Shown: positions 8,560-16,785 of the stretch, piece by piece
Layout: each line of letters starts with the position of its first letter
Position numbering within the stretch: position 1 is the first letter of the stretch
DNA from: Spirochaetota bacterium
GTDB lineage: Bacteria > Spirochaetota > UBA4802 > JAFGJZ01
Length of the DNA: 64,000 bases
Assembly: GCA_027858855.1 (NCBI GenBank)
Contig: JAQIBV010000018.1
Coordinates: forward strand, 43,198-107,197
Direction: 5' to 3'
Translations under genes and position numbers: made by a program
The notes under the pieces: model-generated
Databases searched by the model: none
Seen by the model: the letters and a program-made list of their open reading frames with translations, nothing else
What the model was told of the DNA's origin: nothing

Positions 8560-8907
8560 TTATATGTTAAGCTTTTCAGCAAAACTGCTAACCATTGGAA
8601 TTGTGATTACCCGTTGTCTGTATGCTAAAAATGCAGCACACAGTGAAAACAAAAAATAGACTGATAAAAGCACATATTGAATTGTGCTTAGAATAAAGAA
8701 AATAATAATGTATGTTGATGGCGAAAAGAAATCAACAATCGTTATAATGATGGATGTTGTAATAACGCCAACAGAAATAATAAATGATACTTTCGCGTTT
8801 TTTTGATCAATATCATTTTGCCTGTTAAGGTACAGCGGAAAAAGCCATCCAATAAAGGGTAAAAAACCAATAGCAGAAATGAACTTGGAGAAATTAAAAG
8901 GTATCAT
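8560..8907 (-). CDS. Small integral membrane protein between tRNA genes (115 aa)
   Basis: The predicted protein has three or four hydrophobic helices (about residues 7-28, 40-62, 66-85 and 88-105), a short polar loop with NRQNDIDQKNAK, and no catalytic motif. It recalls DUF4870-like or similar small multi-pass proteins, but I cannot assign a family. It lies in the same orientation as the flanking tRNA-Ser(GCT) and tRNA-Arg(ACG) genes, its stop codon is one base from the mature 5' end of tRNA-Arg, and no promoter or terminator separates them, so its mRNA is probably released by tRNA processing. The Shine-Dalgarno is weak. Confidence 0.65.
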   Translation of the reverse strand: MIPFNFSKFISAIGFLPFIGWLFPLYLNRQNDIDQKNAKVSFIISVGVITTSIIITIVDFFSPSTYIIIFFILSTIQYVLLSVYFLFSLCAAFLAYRQRVITIPMVSSFAEKLNI

Positions 8908-8927
8908 TTTATATCCGCTTATTTATT

Positions 8928-9012
8928 CGGAGAGAGAGGGATTCGAACCCTCGGAACCTTGCAGTTCCACGATTTAGCAAACCGTTCCCTTCGGCCACTC
9001 GGGCATCTCTCC
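8928..9012 (-). tRNA. tRNA-Ser(GCT)
   Basis: This 85-nt class II tRNA has acceptor GGAGAGA/TCTCTCC, the D-arm GCCCGAGTGGCCGAAGG, anticodon loop TTGCTAA (anticodon GCT, codons AGC/AGU), a long variable arm (GGAACTGCAAGGTTCC) and T-arm GGGTTCGAATCCC. The discriminator is G as in other serine tRNAs. CCA is not encoded. Confidence 0.96.
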
Positions 9013-9022
9013 GTAAAAAATT

Positions 9023-9105
9023 CGGAAGGTGAGAGATTCGAACTCTCGGAACTTGCGTTCAACGGTTTTCAAGACCGTCACCATCGACCACTCGGACAAC
9101 CTTCC
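9023..9105 (-). tRNA. tRNA-Ser(TGA)
   Basis: This class II tRNA has acceptor GGAAGGT/ACCTTCC, anticodon loop CTTGAAA (anticodon TGA, codons UCA/UCG/UCU), a long variable arm (TGAACGCAAGTTCC) and T-arm GAGTTCGAATCTC. The discriminator is G and CCA is not encoded. Only 10 nt separate it from tRNA-Ser(GCT), and it is the promoter-proximal gene of the tandem pair. Confidence 0.96.
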
Positions 9106-9112
9106 GAGAGCA

Positions 9113-9140
9113 AATCTATTTATAGAGCAACTGTTGTCAA
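9113..9140 (-). promoter_or_regulatory. Promoter of the tRNA-Ser/tRNA-Arg unit
   Basis: On the minus strand TTGACA (9140-9135) is followed after 16 nt by TAGATT (9118-9113). The predicted transcription start, about 7 nt downstream, coincides with the 5' end of tRNA-Ser(TGA). The perfect -35 and the exact placement make this one of the better promoter candidates in the window. Confidence 0.55.
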
Positions 9141-9232
9141 TTAAAAAAGTAAAAATTTTTTTTATAAGACGGAATTGTCAGTTTTAAATCTATCGAAAGG
9201 TATGATTTAGCGAATTGCCATGTTTGAAAATT

Positions 9233-9943
9233 TCAGAAAGTTGTTACAGGTGTTACGGAAATGCGGGATGATATGTCGGTAGTGTATCGAATACAGTCGA
9301 AAAAGGATAGCCAGCGTATAATGCTGAAGTCGAAGAAAGAGATGAAAAGGAGTTCATTCCGATAATTAAGTTCAGTAGATAGCATGTAGTCAATGGCAAC
9401 GCTGTCTACATAGAAGTTACGTTTCTTGCTGTTAAACAGAGACTGAATATGAGAGCGATGAGTCTGCATATGAGCTGCTATTGATGGCATCGAAGGGAAA
9501 AGAAGAGCCCATGAGCTCTTATTCCAGAATGTATCAAAGAGCCGATCGTTAAGACTTACGCCAAGATTTGTACGTGTATATTCTGCAATGTTGTATGAAC
9601 AGTTTCTGTTTTGAATGATTCCAGCATTTTTAAGAAGAATTAATGTTTGTAGTATGTATATACGAAGAAAATCTGTTTCAATACCATGTTTTTTCCTAAA
9701 ATAATCAATATGCGACATAACACAGGAGTCAATAAATCTTTCATCAGTAACTCCATCGATGGAGCAGGAGGGATTTTTCTCGGCAATTTCCCAAAGGATT
9801 GTCTGTGCTAGCTCTGAAGCTGTTGTGTTAACAGTATCTGTAATGGCGACAGGAGAGGGGGCGTAGCGCGAAACAGGGCAGGATTTCAAACCAACTGTAG
9901 ATAAATTCGGTGCTGGTTGTTTTTTATCTATTAGTAGTTGCAT
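9233..9943 (-). CDS. Hypothetical protein (236 aa)
   Basis: I do not recognise this gene. The product begins with a polar, proline-containing segment of about 45 residues, then becomes helical (SELAQTILWEIAEKNPSC; SCVMSHIDYFRKKHGIE; YILQTLILLKNAGI) and ends in an aromatic-rich stretch. There is no signal peptide and no clear transmembrane segment. A short helical run near residues 90-140 could be a helix-turn-helix, but the evidence is weak. It lies alone between the tRNA cluster and radC, transcribed away from radC. The start codon is preceded by AAGGGG about 11 nt upstream and by AAGG directly adjacent. Confidence 0.55.
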   Translation of the reverse strand: MQLLIDKKQPAPNLSTVGLKSCPVSRYAPSPVAITDTVNTTASELAQTILWEIAEKNPSCSIDGVTDERFIDSCVMSHIDYFRKKHGIETDFLRIYILQTLILLKNAGIIQNRNCSYNIAEYTRTNLGVSLNDRLFDTFWNKSSWALLFPSMPSIAAHMQTHRSHIQSLFNSKKRNFYVDSVAIDYMLSTELNYRNELLFISFFDFSIIRWLSFFDCIRYTTDISSRISVTPVTTF

Positions 9944-9983
9944 CCTTAGCGGGTTCCCCTTAAAAAAGTTAGATTAATTGGAA

Positions 9984-10016
9984 CAACATCTCTGTTCAGA
10001 GATGTTGATTTGTTTT
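9984..10016. other. Perfect hairpin in a divergent intergenic region
   Basis: CAACATCTCT pairs perfectly with AGAGATGTTG around a GTTC loop, followed on the plus strand by ATTTGTTTTTT. It looks like an intrinsic terminator, but neither neighbouring gene ends here: the unknown gene on the left and radC on the right both start nearby and diverge. Confidence 0.55.
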
Positions 10017-10114
10017 TTCGTTTCACTCAATAAGATACATATCTATGAAAATTAATTTGACGTCAATAACAAAAAAAATTTTTAAAAAAATAATTTTATT
10101 ACGTTATATATAGT

Positions 10115-10780
10115 ATGAATGTAAAAGAGATTTATCCAATACAGAAGTGCATTAATGGACATAATGTCCGGGATCTTTCGGATGTAGAGCTCCTTTCGAT
10201 CGCAATTGGCGCTGGATGCAAGGGGGAGTCTGTATACTCCCTCGCATCCAGGATTTATTATGATTTATCAGGCTTGCGGGGCATTTATAGTGCCGGAGTT
10301 CACAAACTCTCGCAAATTAGGGGTATCGGCGAGACTAAATCGATACGAATTCTTTCTGCTTTAGAGATGGGGAGGCGTATTGTCTCCAGGGAGATATCTT
10401 CGTTTGAAGTTAATAATCCGGAAAAGGTCTGGCGATGTGTTCTGTCTGATATTACTGGAATTGGTCATGAGATATTCATAGTAATCGTGTTGAATAGCAA
10501 GAATCGTGTTCTTCGTAAGAGTATAGTCAGTAGCGGAACAGTTTCCGAGACTCTTGTGCATCCTCGTGAGGTATTTAGGATGGCCATAACGGAAAACGGA
10601 TCGTCTATAATAATTTGCCACAATCATCCTTCCGGTAATACAGAGCCATCGCAAAATGACATCAATATTACCGATCGACTGCTCGAGGCGTCGAGGATTA
10701 TCGGAATCGAGTTACTAGATCACCTTATAGTAACCGAGAAAGGTTTTTACAGTTTGAGAGAGGGGGGCTATTTTGGATGA
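10115..10780 (+). CDS. radC: RadC family JAB-domain protein
   Basis: The 221-residue protein has the RadC order: an N-terminal helix-hairpin-helix region (residues about 20-85, with LSQIRGIGETKSIRILSA) and a C-terminal JAB/JAMM metalloprotease-like domain. The metal motif is seen as ICHNHPSGNTEPSQND near residue 170, with an upstream glutamate in SGTVSETLVHPREVF. Despite its name the family's role in DNA repair is doubtful and its biochemical activity is not settled. The length matches the family. It stands alone, converging on lysA across a shared hairpin. Confidence 0.93.
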   Translation: MNVKEIYPIQKCINGHNVRDLSDVELLSIAIGAGCKGESVYSLASRIYYDLSGLRGIYSAGVHKLSQIRGIGETKSIRILSALEMGRRIVSREISSFEVNNPEKVWRCVLSDITGIGHEIFIVIVLNSKNRVLRKSIVSSGTVSETLVHPREVFRMAITENGSSIIICHNHPSGNTEPSQNDINITDRLLEASRIIGIELLDHLIVTEKGFYSLREGGYFG

Positions 10781-10812
10781 ATTATAGGGAGGCGTAAGCG
10801 CCACCCTATAAT
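10781..10812. terminator. Bidirectional hairpin between radC and lysA
   Basis: ATTATAGGG pairs with CCCTATAAT, with an inner GGCG/CGCC stem after one A-A mismatch and a short loop. It follows the radC stop directly and overlaps the lysA stop codon. T-runs on either side are poor, so efficiency is uncertain, but the convergent placement fits a shared terminator. Confidence 0.6.
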
Positions 10813-12050
10813 TCTATGTCCAGTGTAGCAAAGTAGTCCTCGAGTGTCTCTGCACGCCTTATAAGCTGAGCACTCTTATCTGCTTTCAAAAGTAGTTCGG
10901 CAGATCGGAGTTTCCCGTTGTAGTTAAAACCCATGGCGTGTCCATGAGCTCCTGTATCGTGAATGACGATGATGTCGCCCGAATTTATACCGGGAAGGGA
11001 TCGTCCGATAGCGAATTTGTCATTGTTTTCACAAAGAGAGCCTGCAACGTCATAGATAATATCATGCGGCGAGTTCTCCCTGCCCATTACTGTTATGTGA
11101 TGGTAAGCTCCGTATAATGCTGGCCTCATCAGATTGGCCATGCAGGCGTCGACACCAATATAGTTTTTATAAATTTCTTTTTTGTGAAGAGCTCGTGTAA
11201 CGAGATAACCGTAAGGGCCTGTAATCATTCGTCCGTTTTCCATGAACAATTTAACGGGTTTAAGATTGTTATCTTCTATTAGCTTGTTGTATTGTTTGCT
11301 GATCTCATCAGCAATATAGTTCAGGTCTACCGGTTTATCATCGGGTCGGTAGGGTATTCCAATACCTCCGCCAATATTGACAAATTCCATGTCGATATTC
11401 AGTTCCTTTTTAATTTCAACGCATAACTCAAAAAGCATTCGGGCTGTTTCAACGAAAAAGGACTCAGTCAGCTCATTTGATGCTATCATTGTATGCAGAC
11501 CGAAGCGTGTGACTCCTTTTTCTTTTAAAATACTATATCCCTCAAACAGTTGCTTTCTTGTGAAACCATATTTAGATTCTTCAGGAGAACCGATTATTGT
11601 ATTTCCTTCACGAAGCGGGCCGGGGTTATATCTGAAGCTTAAAAGATCAGGAAGAGAGGCATGTTCTTCCAGAAAGGAAATGTGGGTAATGTCATCAAGA
11701 TTGATGATGGCTCCCAGTTCAATGGCTCTGCGATATTCGTCGGCTGGGGTATTGTTTGATGAGAACATAATCTCTTCGCCTGTAATACCGGATTTTTCTG
11801 CAAGAATTAATTCCGGTAGCGAGCTACAGTCGGCTCCGAAACCGGAATCCTTCAGCAGAGACAGAATATGGTTGTTCGGGGTTGCTTTTACTGCAAAGTA
11901 CTCTTTAAAACCATGCATAGAGCCAAAGGTTCTGGTAAGGTTCTCAGCATTATTTTTTATAGCCTCTTCGTCGTACAGGTGAAACGGAGTAGGGTACTTT
12001 TCGATAATTTTTTCGATTTCATTTTTAGTAAATGGAACAGATTTAATCAT
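10806..12050 (-). CDS. lysA: Diaminopimelate decarboxylase family protein (LysA-like)
   Basis: This 414-residue PLP-dependent fold-type III enzyme is expected to decarboxylate meso-diaminopimelate to L-lysine, the last step of lysine synthesis. The PLP lysine lies in EYFAVKATPN (K55), the phosphate-binding glycines in FVNIGGGIGIPY, and the second active-site segment in AGSLCENNDKFA with the conserved cysteine. Other group IV decarboxylases share these motifs, but GSLCEN.D and the N-terminal TPFHLYDE favour LysA. It is the last gene of the ileS-lspA-lysA unit, 28 nt after lspA. Its stop lies within the hairpin shared with radC. Confidence 0.88.
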   Translation of the reverse strand: MIKSVPFTKNEIEKIIEKYPTPFHLYDEEAIKNNAENLTRTFGSMHGFKEYFAVKATPNNHILSLLKDSGFGADCSSLPELILAEKSGITGEEIMFSSNNTPADEYRRAIELGAIINLDDITHISFLEEHASLPDLLSFRYNPGPLREGNTIIGSPEESKYGFTRKQLFEGYSILKEKGVTRFGLHTMIASNELTESFFVETARMLFELCVEIKKELNIDMEFVNIGGGIGIPYRPDDKPVDLNYIADEISKQYNKLIEDNNLKPVKLFMENGRMITGPYGYLVTRALHKKEIYKNYIGVDACMANLMRPALYGAYHHITVMGRENSPHDIIYDVAGSLCENNDKFAIGRSLPGINSGDIIVIHDTGAHGHAMGFNYNGKLRSAELLLKADKSAQLIRRAETLEDYFATLDIEL

Positions 12051-12078
12051 TGGATATTTCCTTTTCGGTTTACAGATT

Positions 12079-12570
12079 TTAATTTGCTTTTTGCTTTTTT
12101 TCGTTCATCCAGAAGAAAGTTGCCAGTCCAATGGCACCGCATACAATGCACATATCCGCAATGTTAAAGGCGGGCCACATGAAAACATCTTCGACTCCTA
12201 TATAGATGAAGTCAACGACTCCCGGTTTGCCAAGTATACGGTCGGTAATATTGCCTATTGCTCCTGAAAATACCAGAGCCATCATGATGGAAAAAAAGGT
12301 GCTCGAGACCCTATTATAAACAGTTTCATAAAGGTAATAACCCATCAGTATTATAAAAACCACAACGGAAAGAGTCAGAAAAACATACTGATGTCCCTGG
12401 CCAATGCCAAATACTCCCCCCCGGTTGTAAATCTTGATGATTTGAAAAAAACCACCTAAATAACGGATGCGTTCACCCTCTTCAAAATGCAGATCAATGA
12501 AATACTTGGTAACAAAATCAAGAACAAACATCAAGCTGAAAAGAGCTCCCGCATAAATATGTTTTTTCAT
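12079..12570 (-). CDS. lspA: Lipoprotein signal peptidase (signal peptidase II)
   Basis: This 163-residue inner-membrane aspartic protease removes the signal peptide from diacylglyceryl-modified prolipoproteins. Four hydrophobic segments are visible. The catalytic aspartates lie in the family motifs GAIGNITDR (D110) and FNIADM (D139), and the conserved NRGGVFGIG segment (family N-x-G-x-x-F/A) lies near residue 50. The length is normal. The gene follows ileS by 46 nt, the usual ileS-lspA arrangement. Many lipoproteins predicted in this window are its probable substrates. Confidence 0.95.
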   Translation of the reverse strand: MKKHIYAGALFSLMFVLDFVTKYFIDLHFEEGERIRYLGGFFQIIKIYNRGGVFGIGQGHQYVFLTLSVVVFIILMGYYLYETVYNRVSSTFFSIMMALVFSGAIGNITDRILGKPGVVDFIYIGVEDVFMWPAFNIADMCIVCGAIGLATFFWMNEKKQKAN

Positions 12571-12616
12571 ATGACTTTTTTCTCCGGTTATTGAAATTCT
12601 CTCAAAATTTTTCTAT

Positions 12617-15388
12617 TTAAACGATTCCTTTCACAGCAGAGGCACATCTGTCACACAATTCTGGATGTTCAGCGTCACTTCCTAAATTTTCAAAGTAGTT
12701 CCAGCAACGAACACATTTTTCACCATTAAATTGAGTTATTGCGATTTTCAAGTTATCCATTTCATAGAAGGTGTCATTCGCTTCTGTAGTAATCGTAACC
12801 TGAGCAACTTGTAAAAAGCTTTTTAATTCGTCAGATTTTTGAGCAATTGTGTTATAATCACTTTTTTCTGAAAGATATATTTCTACCGCAGCTTCCTGTG
12901 ACTTAGCTATAATTTTTTCGTTGCGAGCTCGTTCAAGCGCTTTTAGCATCTCTTTTTTGATAGAAACAATTACACCAAAGTTTTTTTCAATCTCTTTGTT
13001 GTTGAACTCTTCTGGAACCTCACGGTAGGTGTGAGTATGAACACTGCCCTCGTTATTTACGAAAGTCCAGATCTCTTCAGATGTAAAGGCAAGGATTGGC
13101 GCAATTAGTGTAATTAATGTTTTAAATATCTCATTAATCGCAGTCTGTGTCGATCGTCTTTTCTTGGAGTCTCGAGCTTCGATGTAGAGAATGTCTTTTG
13201 AAACATCAAAATACAGCGAAGAGAGCTCTACAGCACAGAAGTTCAGAATTCTTCGGTATACAAGGTGAAACTCGAATTTTTCATAAGAGGCAATTGTCTG
13301 ATTAAAGAGCTGATACAGTTTAAGAAGAATCCATTTGTCCATATCGGCCAGCTCGTTGTAAGGTACTGTATCTTTGTTCTCATCAAAGTCTGAAAGATTT
13401 CCAATCAGAAATTTGAATGAGTTGCGGATTTTACGATACGAATCGGCAACCTGTTTGAGCATGTCATGACCGATTTTGAGATCGTTGCGATAGTCTTCAG
13501 ATGTAACCCAGAGACGCAGAATGTCGGCGCCATATTTTTTGATAATATCTTCTGGAGGTATAACATTACCTACCGATTTACTCATCGCCTTGCCTTTTTC
13601 ATCAAGAATGAATCCATGTGTAAGGACCGTGTTGTATGGGGCACGTCCTTTAAGCGCCAGTGCCGGCCATAGTGATGATTGAAACCATCCTCTATGTTGA
13701 TCGCTTCCCTCGAGGTAGAGATCAGCTGGCCATCTTAAACCTTCACGATATGGACTTTCGAGAACTGCAAAATGAGATACACCGGAGTCAAACCAGACAT
13801 CCAGAATGTCGTTCTCTTTGGTAAAAGATTCGGAACCGCATTCGCAACGGGTATTTTCGGGAATCAGTTCGATTATGTCTTTTGTGTACCAGATGTCAAT
13901 TCCTTCCTGACGGGCAAGTTTAGAGAAGTGTTTCAATGATGCGGTATTAGTCATGTTTTTGCCACATTGTGTACATGCGAACGATGGAATTGGAACGCCC
14001 CACGATCGCTGCCGTGACAGACACCAATCTGGGCGCTGTTCAACCATTGAACGAAAGCGGGACTCTCCCCAGGATGGAACCCACTGGGTCTCCTGAACTA
14101 CCTGAAGAGCTTTTTTGCGAAGATCATGAATGTCAATACCCATGAACCACTGTTCGGTTGCCCTGAAAATCAATGGTTTTTTGCAACGCCAGCAGTGAGG
14201 GTATGAGTGTTCGATCTGGTTTTGACTAATAAGTGTATTGTTTCCCTTAATAATTTCAAGAACCTTATCATTAGCATCCCAAACGAGAACGCCCTTCATG
14301 TCTGAGTACTCGTCGGTAAAACGGCCCTGGTGGTCTACCGGACAGAAGACGTCAAGTCCATGCTGTAATCCAACTATATAGTCTTCCGCGCCGTGTCCCG
14401 GAGCAGTATGCACAATGCCTGTTCCCTGCTCGAGTGTAACATGATGGCCGAATATTATCTTTGATTCACGTTCGATAAAGGGGTGTTGTACCGATAGCTC
14501 TTCTATCTGAGAACGATTTATGGGGAAGTGTGCCTCTGACTTCAGTTCGGTGACCGCCTCAAACTGCTCAATTAGACCGTCCGCTAGCAGAAGATACTCT
14601 GAACCGAATTTATAGATAGAGTAGGGAAAATCTGGGTGAAAACAGACTGCAAGGTTTGCCGGCAGAGTCCATGGGGTTGTGGTCCAGATTACGACATGGC
14701 AGTTCGATGTATCAACTCCATCAAGCTTGAGAGTGGAGGGCGAGATTTTGAATTTTACGAAGATGGACTGAGAGGTGTGCATCTCATATTCTACTTCCGC
14801 CTCTGCGAGCGCAGTTTCACAACTTGGGCACCAGTATATTGGTTTTTTACCTTTGAATACATATCCCTTCTCGAATAATTCTGCGAATTTTTCAGTTATT
14901 GTTGCCTCGTAGTCTTTTGTCATGGTTTTATAGGGATTTTTGTAGTCAGCAAAAATACCAAGTCTTTTAAATTCGTCACGCTGAATGTTGATGAAACCTG
15001 TCGCATAATCACGACATAAGTTTCGAATATCGATTTTTTCCATTTCACGCGATTTATTACCAAGTTTTTGTGTTACTTTCAGTTCAATTGGTAGGCCATG
15101 ACAGTCCCATCCCGGTATATAGGGAGTCTTGAATCCCATCATGGATTTATGTTTAAGAATTACATCTTTCAGAATTTTGTTTAAAGCATGCCCCATGTGA
15201 ATATGGCCGTTTGCGTATGGAGGTCCGTCATGAAGTATATAGAGCTTATCATCAGACCGTTCAGAAAGAATTTTGGCGTATATACCCTCTTTTTCCCATC
15301 TTTTAAGAATTTCCGGTTCACGCTGTGGAAGATTTGCTCGCATTGGGAAGTCGGTTTCTGGTAAATTGACGGTTTTTGAATAGTCCAT
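12617..15388 (-). CDS. ileS: Isoleucine--tRNA ligase
   Basis: This 923-residue class I synthetase charges tRNA-Ile and edits valine. It has the HIGH motif as GHIHMGHALN near residue 60, the KMSKS loop as GKAMSKSVGN near residue 605, editing-domain segments (TTTPWTLPANLAV and the GHGAEDY motif), and a C-terminal zinc ribbon (CVRCWNYFENLG...LCDRCASA). The length fits the bacterial type with the C-terminal zinc finger. A GTGAGG ribosome-binding site precedes the start. It leads the ileS-lspA-lysA unit. No T-box leader is visible upstream. Confidence 0.97.
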   Translation of the reverse strand: MDYSKTVNLPETDFPMRANLPQREPEILKRWEKEGIYAKILSERSDDKLYILHDGPPYANGHIHMGHALNKILKDVILKHKSMMGFKTPYIPGWDCHGLPIELKVTQKLGNKSREMEKIDIRNLCRDYATGFINIQRDEFKRLGIFADYKNPYKTMTKDYEATITEKFAELFEKGYVFKGKKPIYWCPSCETALAEAEVEYEMHTSQSIFVKFKISPSTLKLDGVDTSNCHVVIWTTTPWTLPANLAVCFHPDFPYSIYKFGSEYLLLADGLIEQFEAVTELKSEAHFPINRSQIEELSVQHPFIERESKIIFGHHVTLEQGTGIVHTAPGHGAEDYIVGLQHGLDVFCPVDHQGRFTDEYSDMKGVLVWDANDKVLEIIKGNNTLISQNQIEHSYPHCWRCKKPLIFRATEQWFMGIDIHDLRKKALQVVQETQWVPSWGESRFRSMVEQRPDWCLSRQRSWGVPIPSFACTQCGKNMTNTASLKHFSKLARQEGIDIWYTKDIIELIPENTRCECGSESFTKENDILDVWFDSGVSHFAVLESPYREGLRWPADLYLEGSDQHRGWFQSSLWPALALKGRAPYNTVLTHGFILDEKGKAMSKSVGNVIPPEDIIKKYGADILRLWVTSEDYRNDLKIGHDMLKQVADSYRKIRNSFKFLIGNLSDFDENKDTVPYNELADMDKWILLKLYQLFNQTIASYEKFEFHLVYRRILNFCAVELSSLYFDVSKDILYIEARDSKKRRSTQTAINEIFKTLITLIAPILAFTSEEIWTFVNNEGSVHTHTYREVPEEFNNKEIEKNFGVIVSIKKEMLKALERARNEKIIAKSQEAAVEIYLSEKSDYNTIAQKSDELKSFLQVAQVTITTEANDTFYEMDNLKIAITQFNGEKCVRCWNYFENLGSDAEHPELCDRCASAVKGIV

Positions 15389-15540
15389 GAAGGCCTCACT
15401 TTGTATTTAAGTTTGAATTAAAAAATTTTCTACATGGGTTTTTTGTCAACCAGTTTTTAAATAGTTCACAAATAGCCTGAATTCAGGTGAATTCGAAGAA
15501 TTACCATGCAGAAATGAATTAACACCGTACGGATGTTTTA

Positions 15541-15570
15541 TTGACAACTATTCTGTAAGTGGTGTTTACT
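15541..15570 (+). promoter_or_regulatory. Candidate promoter of the SpoU methyltransferase gene
   Basis: A perfect TTGACA (15541-15546) is followed after 18 nt by TTTACT (15565-15570), giving a leader of about 85 nt before the gene. The -10 is imperfect. On the opposite strand another TTGACA (15449-15444) faces ileS, but without a good -10. Confidence 0.35.
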
Positions 15571-15661
15571 GTAAATTAGTAATTCATATTCTTTCAGGAC
15601 GCCCTCTACCTGATATTCTATTAGTTTGCAGGTAATTATCAAATTGGTGGTTTTATAATAA

Positions 15662-16192
15662 ATGAGAAAGTTGTATCATGATGAAATATTAAATCTTCAA
15701 CAGATTCAATGTGAAAAGAAGAGGCGTTTTCCTGTTTCGGCAATCCTTGAAAACATCAGAAGCCTGTATAATGTTGGTTCGATGTTCAGAACGGCCGATG
15801 GTGCAGGATTACAAAAGCTCTATCTCTGTGGATATACAGCTTCGCCTCCACGCCCTGAAATTGAGAAAAGTGCGCTTGGTAGCACGCAAAATGTTTCATG
15901 GGAGCGGTTTGAAGAGACCTTGACATTGATTCGTTATTTGAAAAGTCAAGGCGAGCAGATTGTGGTTTTTGAACATTGTGAAAATTCAAAACCATACAAT
16001 CAGATAGAGTATCACTCTCCATGTACTCTGGTTTTTGGAAACGAAGTTAACGGTGTTTCTGCTGAAGTTTGTGCTCTTGCTGATGAAATAGTGTTAATAC
16101 CGATGTATGGGATAAAGCAGTCATTAAATGTTTCGGTCTCTTTCGGAATTGGCGTATATAATGCGACAGCACTTCTAAATCGAGGGGAATAA
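15662..16192 (+). CDS. SpoU-family RNA 2'-O-methyltransferase
   Basis: The 176-residue protein is a minimal SPOUT methyltransferase with the three SpoU motifs: motif 1 ENIRSLYNVGSMFRTADG (residues about 29-46, including the catalytic Asn and Arg), motif 2 TLVFGNEVNGVS (near 124) and motif 3 IPMYGIKQSLNVSVS (near 144), which form the knotted SAM site. Family members methylate ribose in tRNA or rRNA; the target cannot be read from sequence. There is no extra RNA-binding domain, as in TrmH- or TrmL-sized proteins. It is transcribed alone, divergent from ileS and convergent with the STAS gene. Confidence 0.9.
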   Translation: MRKLYHDEILNLQQIQCEKKRRFPVSAILENIRSLYNVGSMFRTADGAGLQKLYLCGYTASPPRPEIEKSALGSTQNVSWERFEETLTLIRYLKSQGEQIVVFEHCENSKPYNQIEYHSPCTLVFGNEVNGVSAEVCALADEIVLIPMYGIKQSLNVSVSFGIGVYNATALLNRGE

Positions 16193-16220
16193 TCGATATT
16201 CAGTAAAGCATATCCCTGAA

Positions 16221-16781
16221 TCAGAAAACTGTGGTACCGTCATGTTTGATGTGGAATTCAGTTTTACATCCGGGGCAAATGTAGTCCCCCGGTCGGTAGA
16301 CCCTGACTAATGCTCCACACGAAGAGCATTCAATTACTAGTGGAGATGCAAAGTCGGTTGCTGATTCACCTGTAATCTCGATACGTGATTCGTCAATTCC
16401 GGCTGTATCCTCAGCGGAAAAGGCGGCCGGCGAAGTATGCGGAAACATGCTGTTTTTTATTGCGTCTACGGCATCTGTTTTATTAGGATAAATTGCTAAA
16501 AATCGGGTTATCTTTAAAACAGAAAAGAGTGAGCCTATCTCTTTGTTGACCTGGACTAGAGCCAGAACACCTCCTGCCTCTTTAATTTTGCCAGTCCATG
16601 AAAGCAGAAAGCTGATTCCTCCGGATGTGACAAAATCAAGGTTGCTGCATTCCAGAATAATCTGATTCTTTCCGCTACTCAATAACGATGTCAGGTTGGC
16701 TTCAAGAGCAACGGCAGTCTCGCCGTTCAGTTTACCTTCAATATCAATAACAATTACATGTGCACTTGCTGGTTGGTTCAT
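16221..16781 (-). CDS. STAS-domain protein with C-terminal zinc ribbon
   Basis: Residues 1-110 form a STAS domain of the anti-sigma-factor antagonist type: VIVIDIEGKLNGETA at the start and LDFVTSGGISFLLSW in the middle, where S53 is at the place of the phosphorylated serine of SpoIIAA. After a linker of about 45 residues the C-terminus is a small zinc ribbon (CSSCGALVRVYRPGDYICPGC). The combination is unusual. I chose the ATG at 16781, preceded by AGAGGAAG; a longer frame would overlap the upstream gene. The gene follows the sensor-like membrane protein by 4 nt, so the two probably act in one signalling pathway; the kinase or phosphatase partner is not nearby. Confidence 0.85.
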   Translation of the reverse strand: MNQPASAHVIVIDIEGKLNGETAVALEANLTSLLSSGKNQIILECSNLDFVTSGGISFLLSWTGKIKEAGGVLALVQVNKEIGSLFSVLKITRFLAIYPNKTDAVDAIKNSMFPHTSPAAFSAEDTAGIDESRIEITGESATDFASPLVIECSSCGALVRVYRPGDYICPGCKTEFHIKHDGTTVF

Positions 16782-16785
16782 TGTG

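Noticed and set aside
11377..11982. 201-codon plus-strand frame inside lysA
   Set aside because: Antisense to lysA, serine-rich in the way expected for a complement frame, and without a family motif.
15389..15600. T-box leader upstream of ileS
   Set aside because: The T-box core and a specifier-type stem with an Ile codon are not visible on the minus strand; only a TTGACA box is seen.
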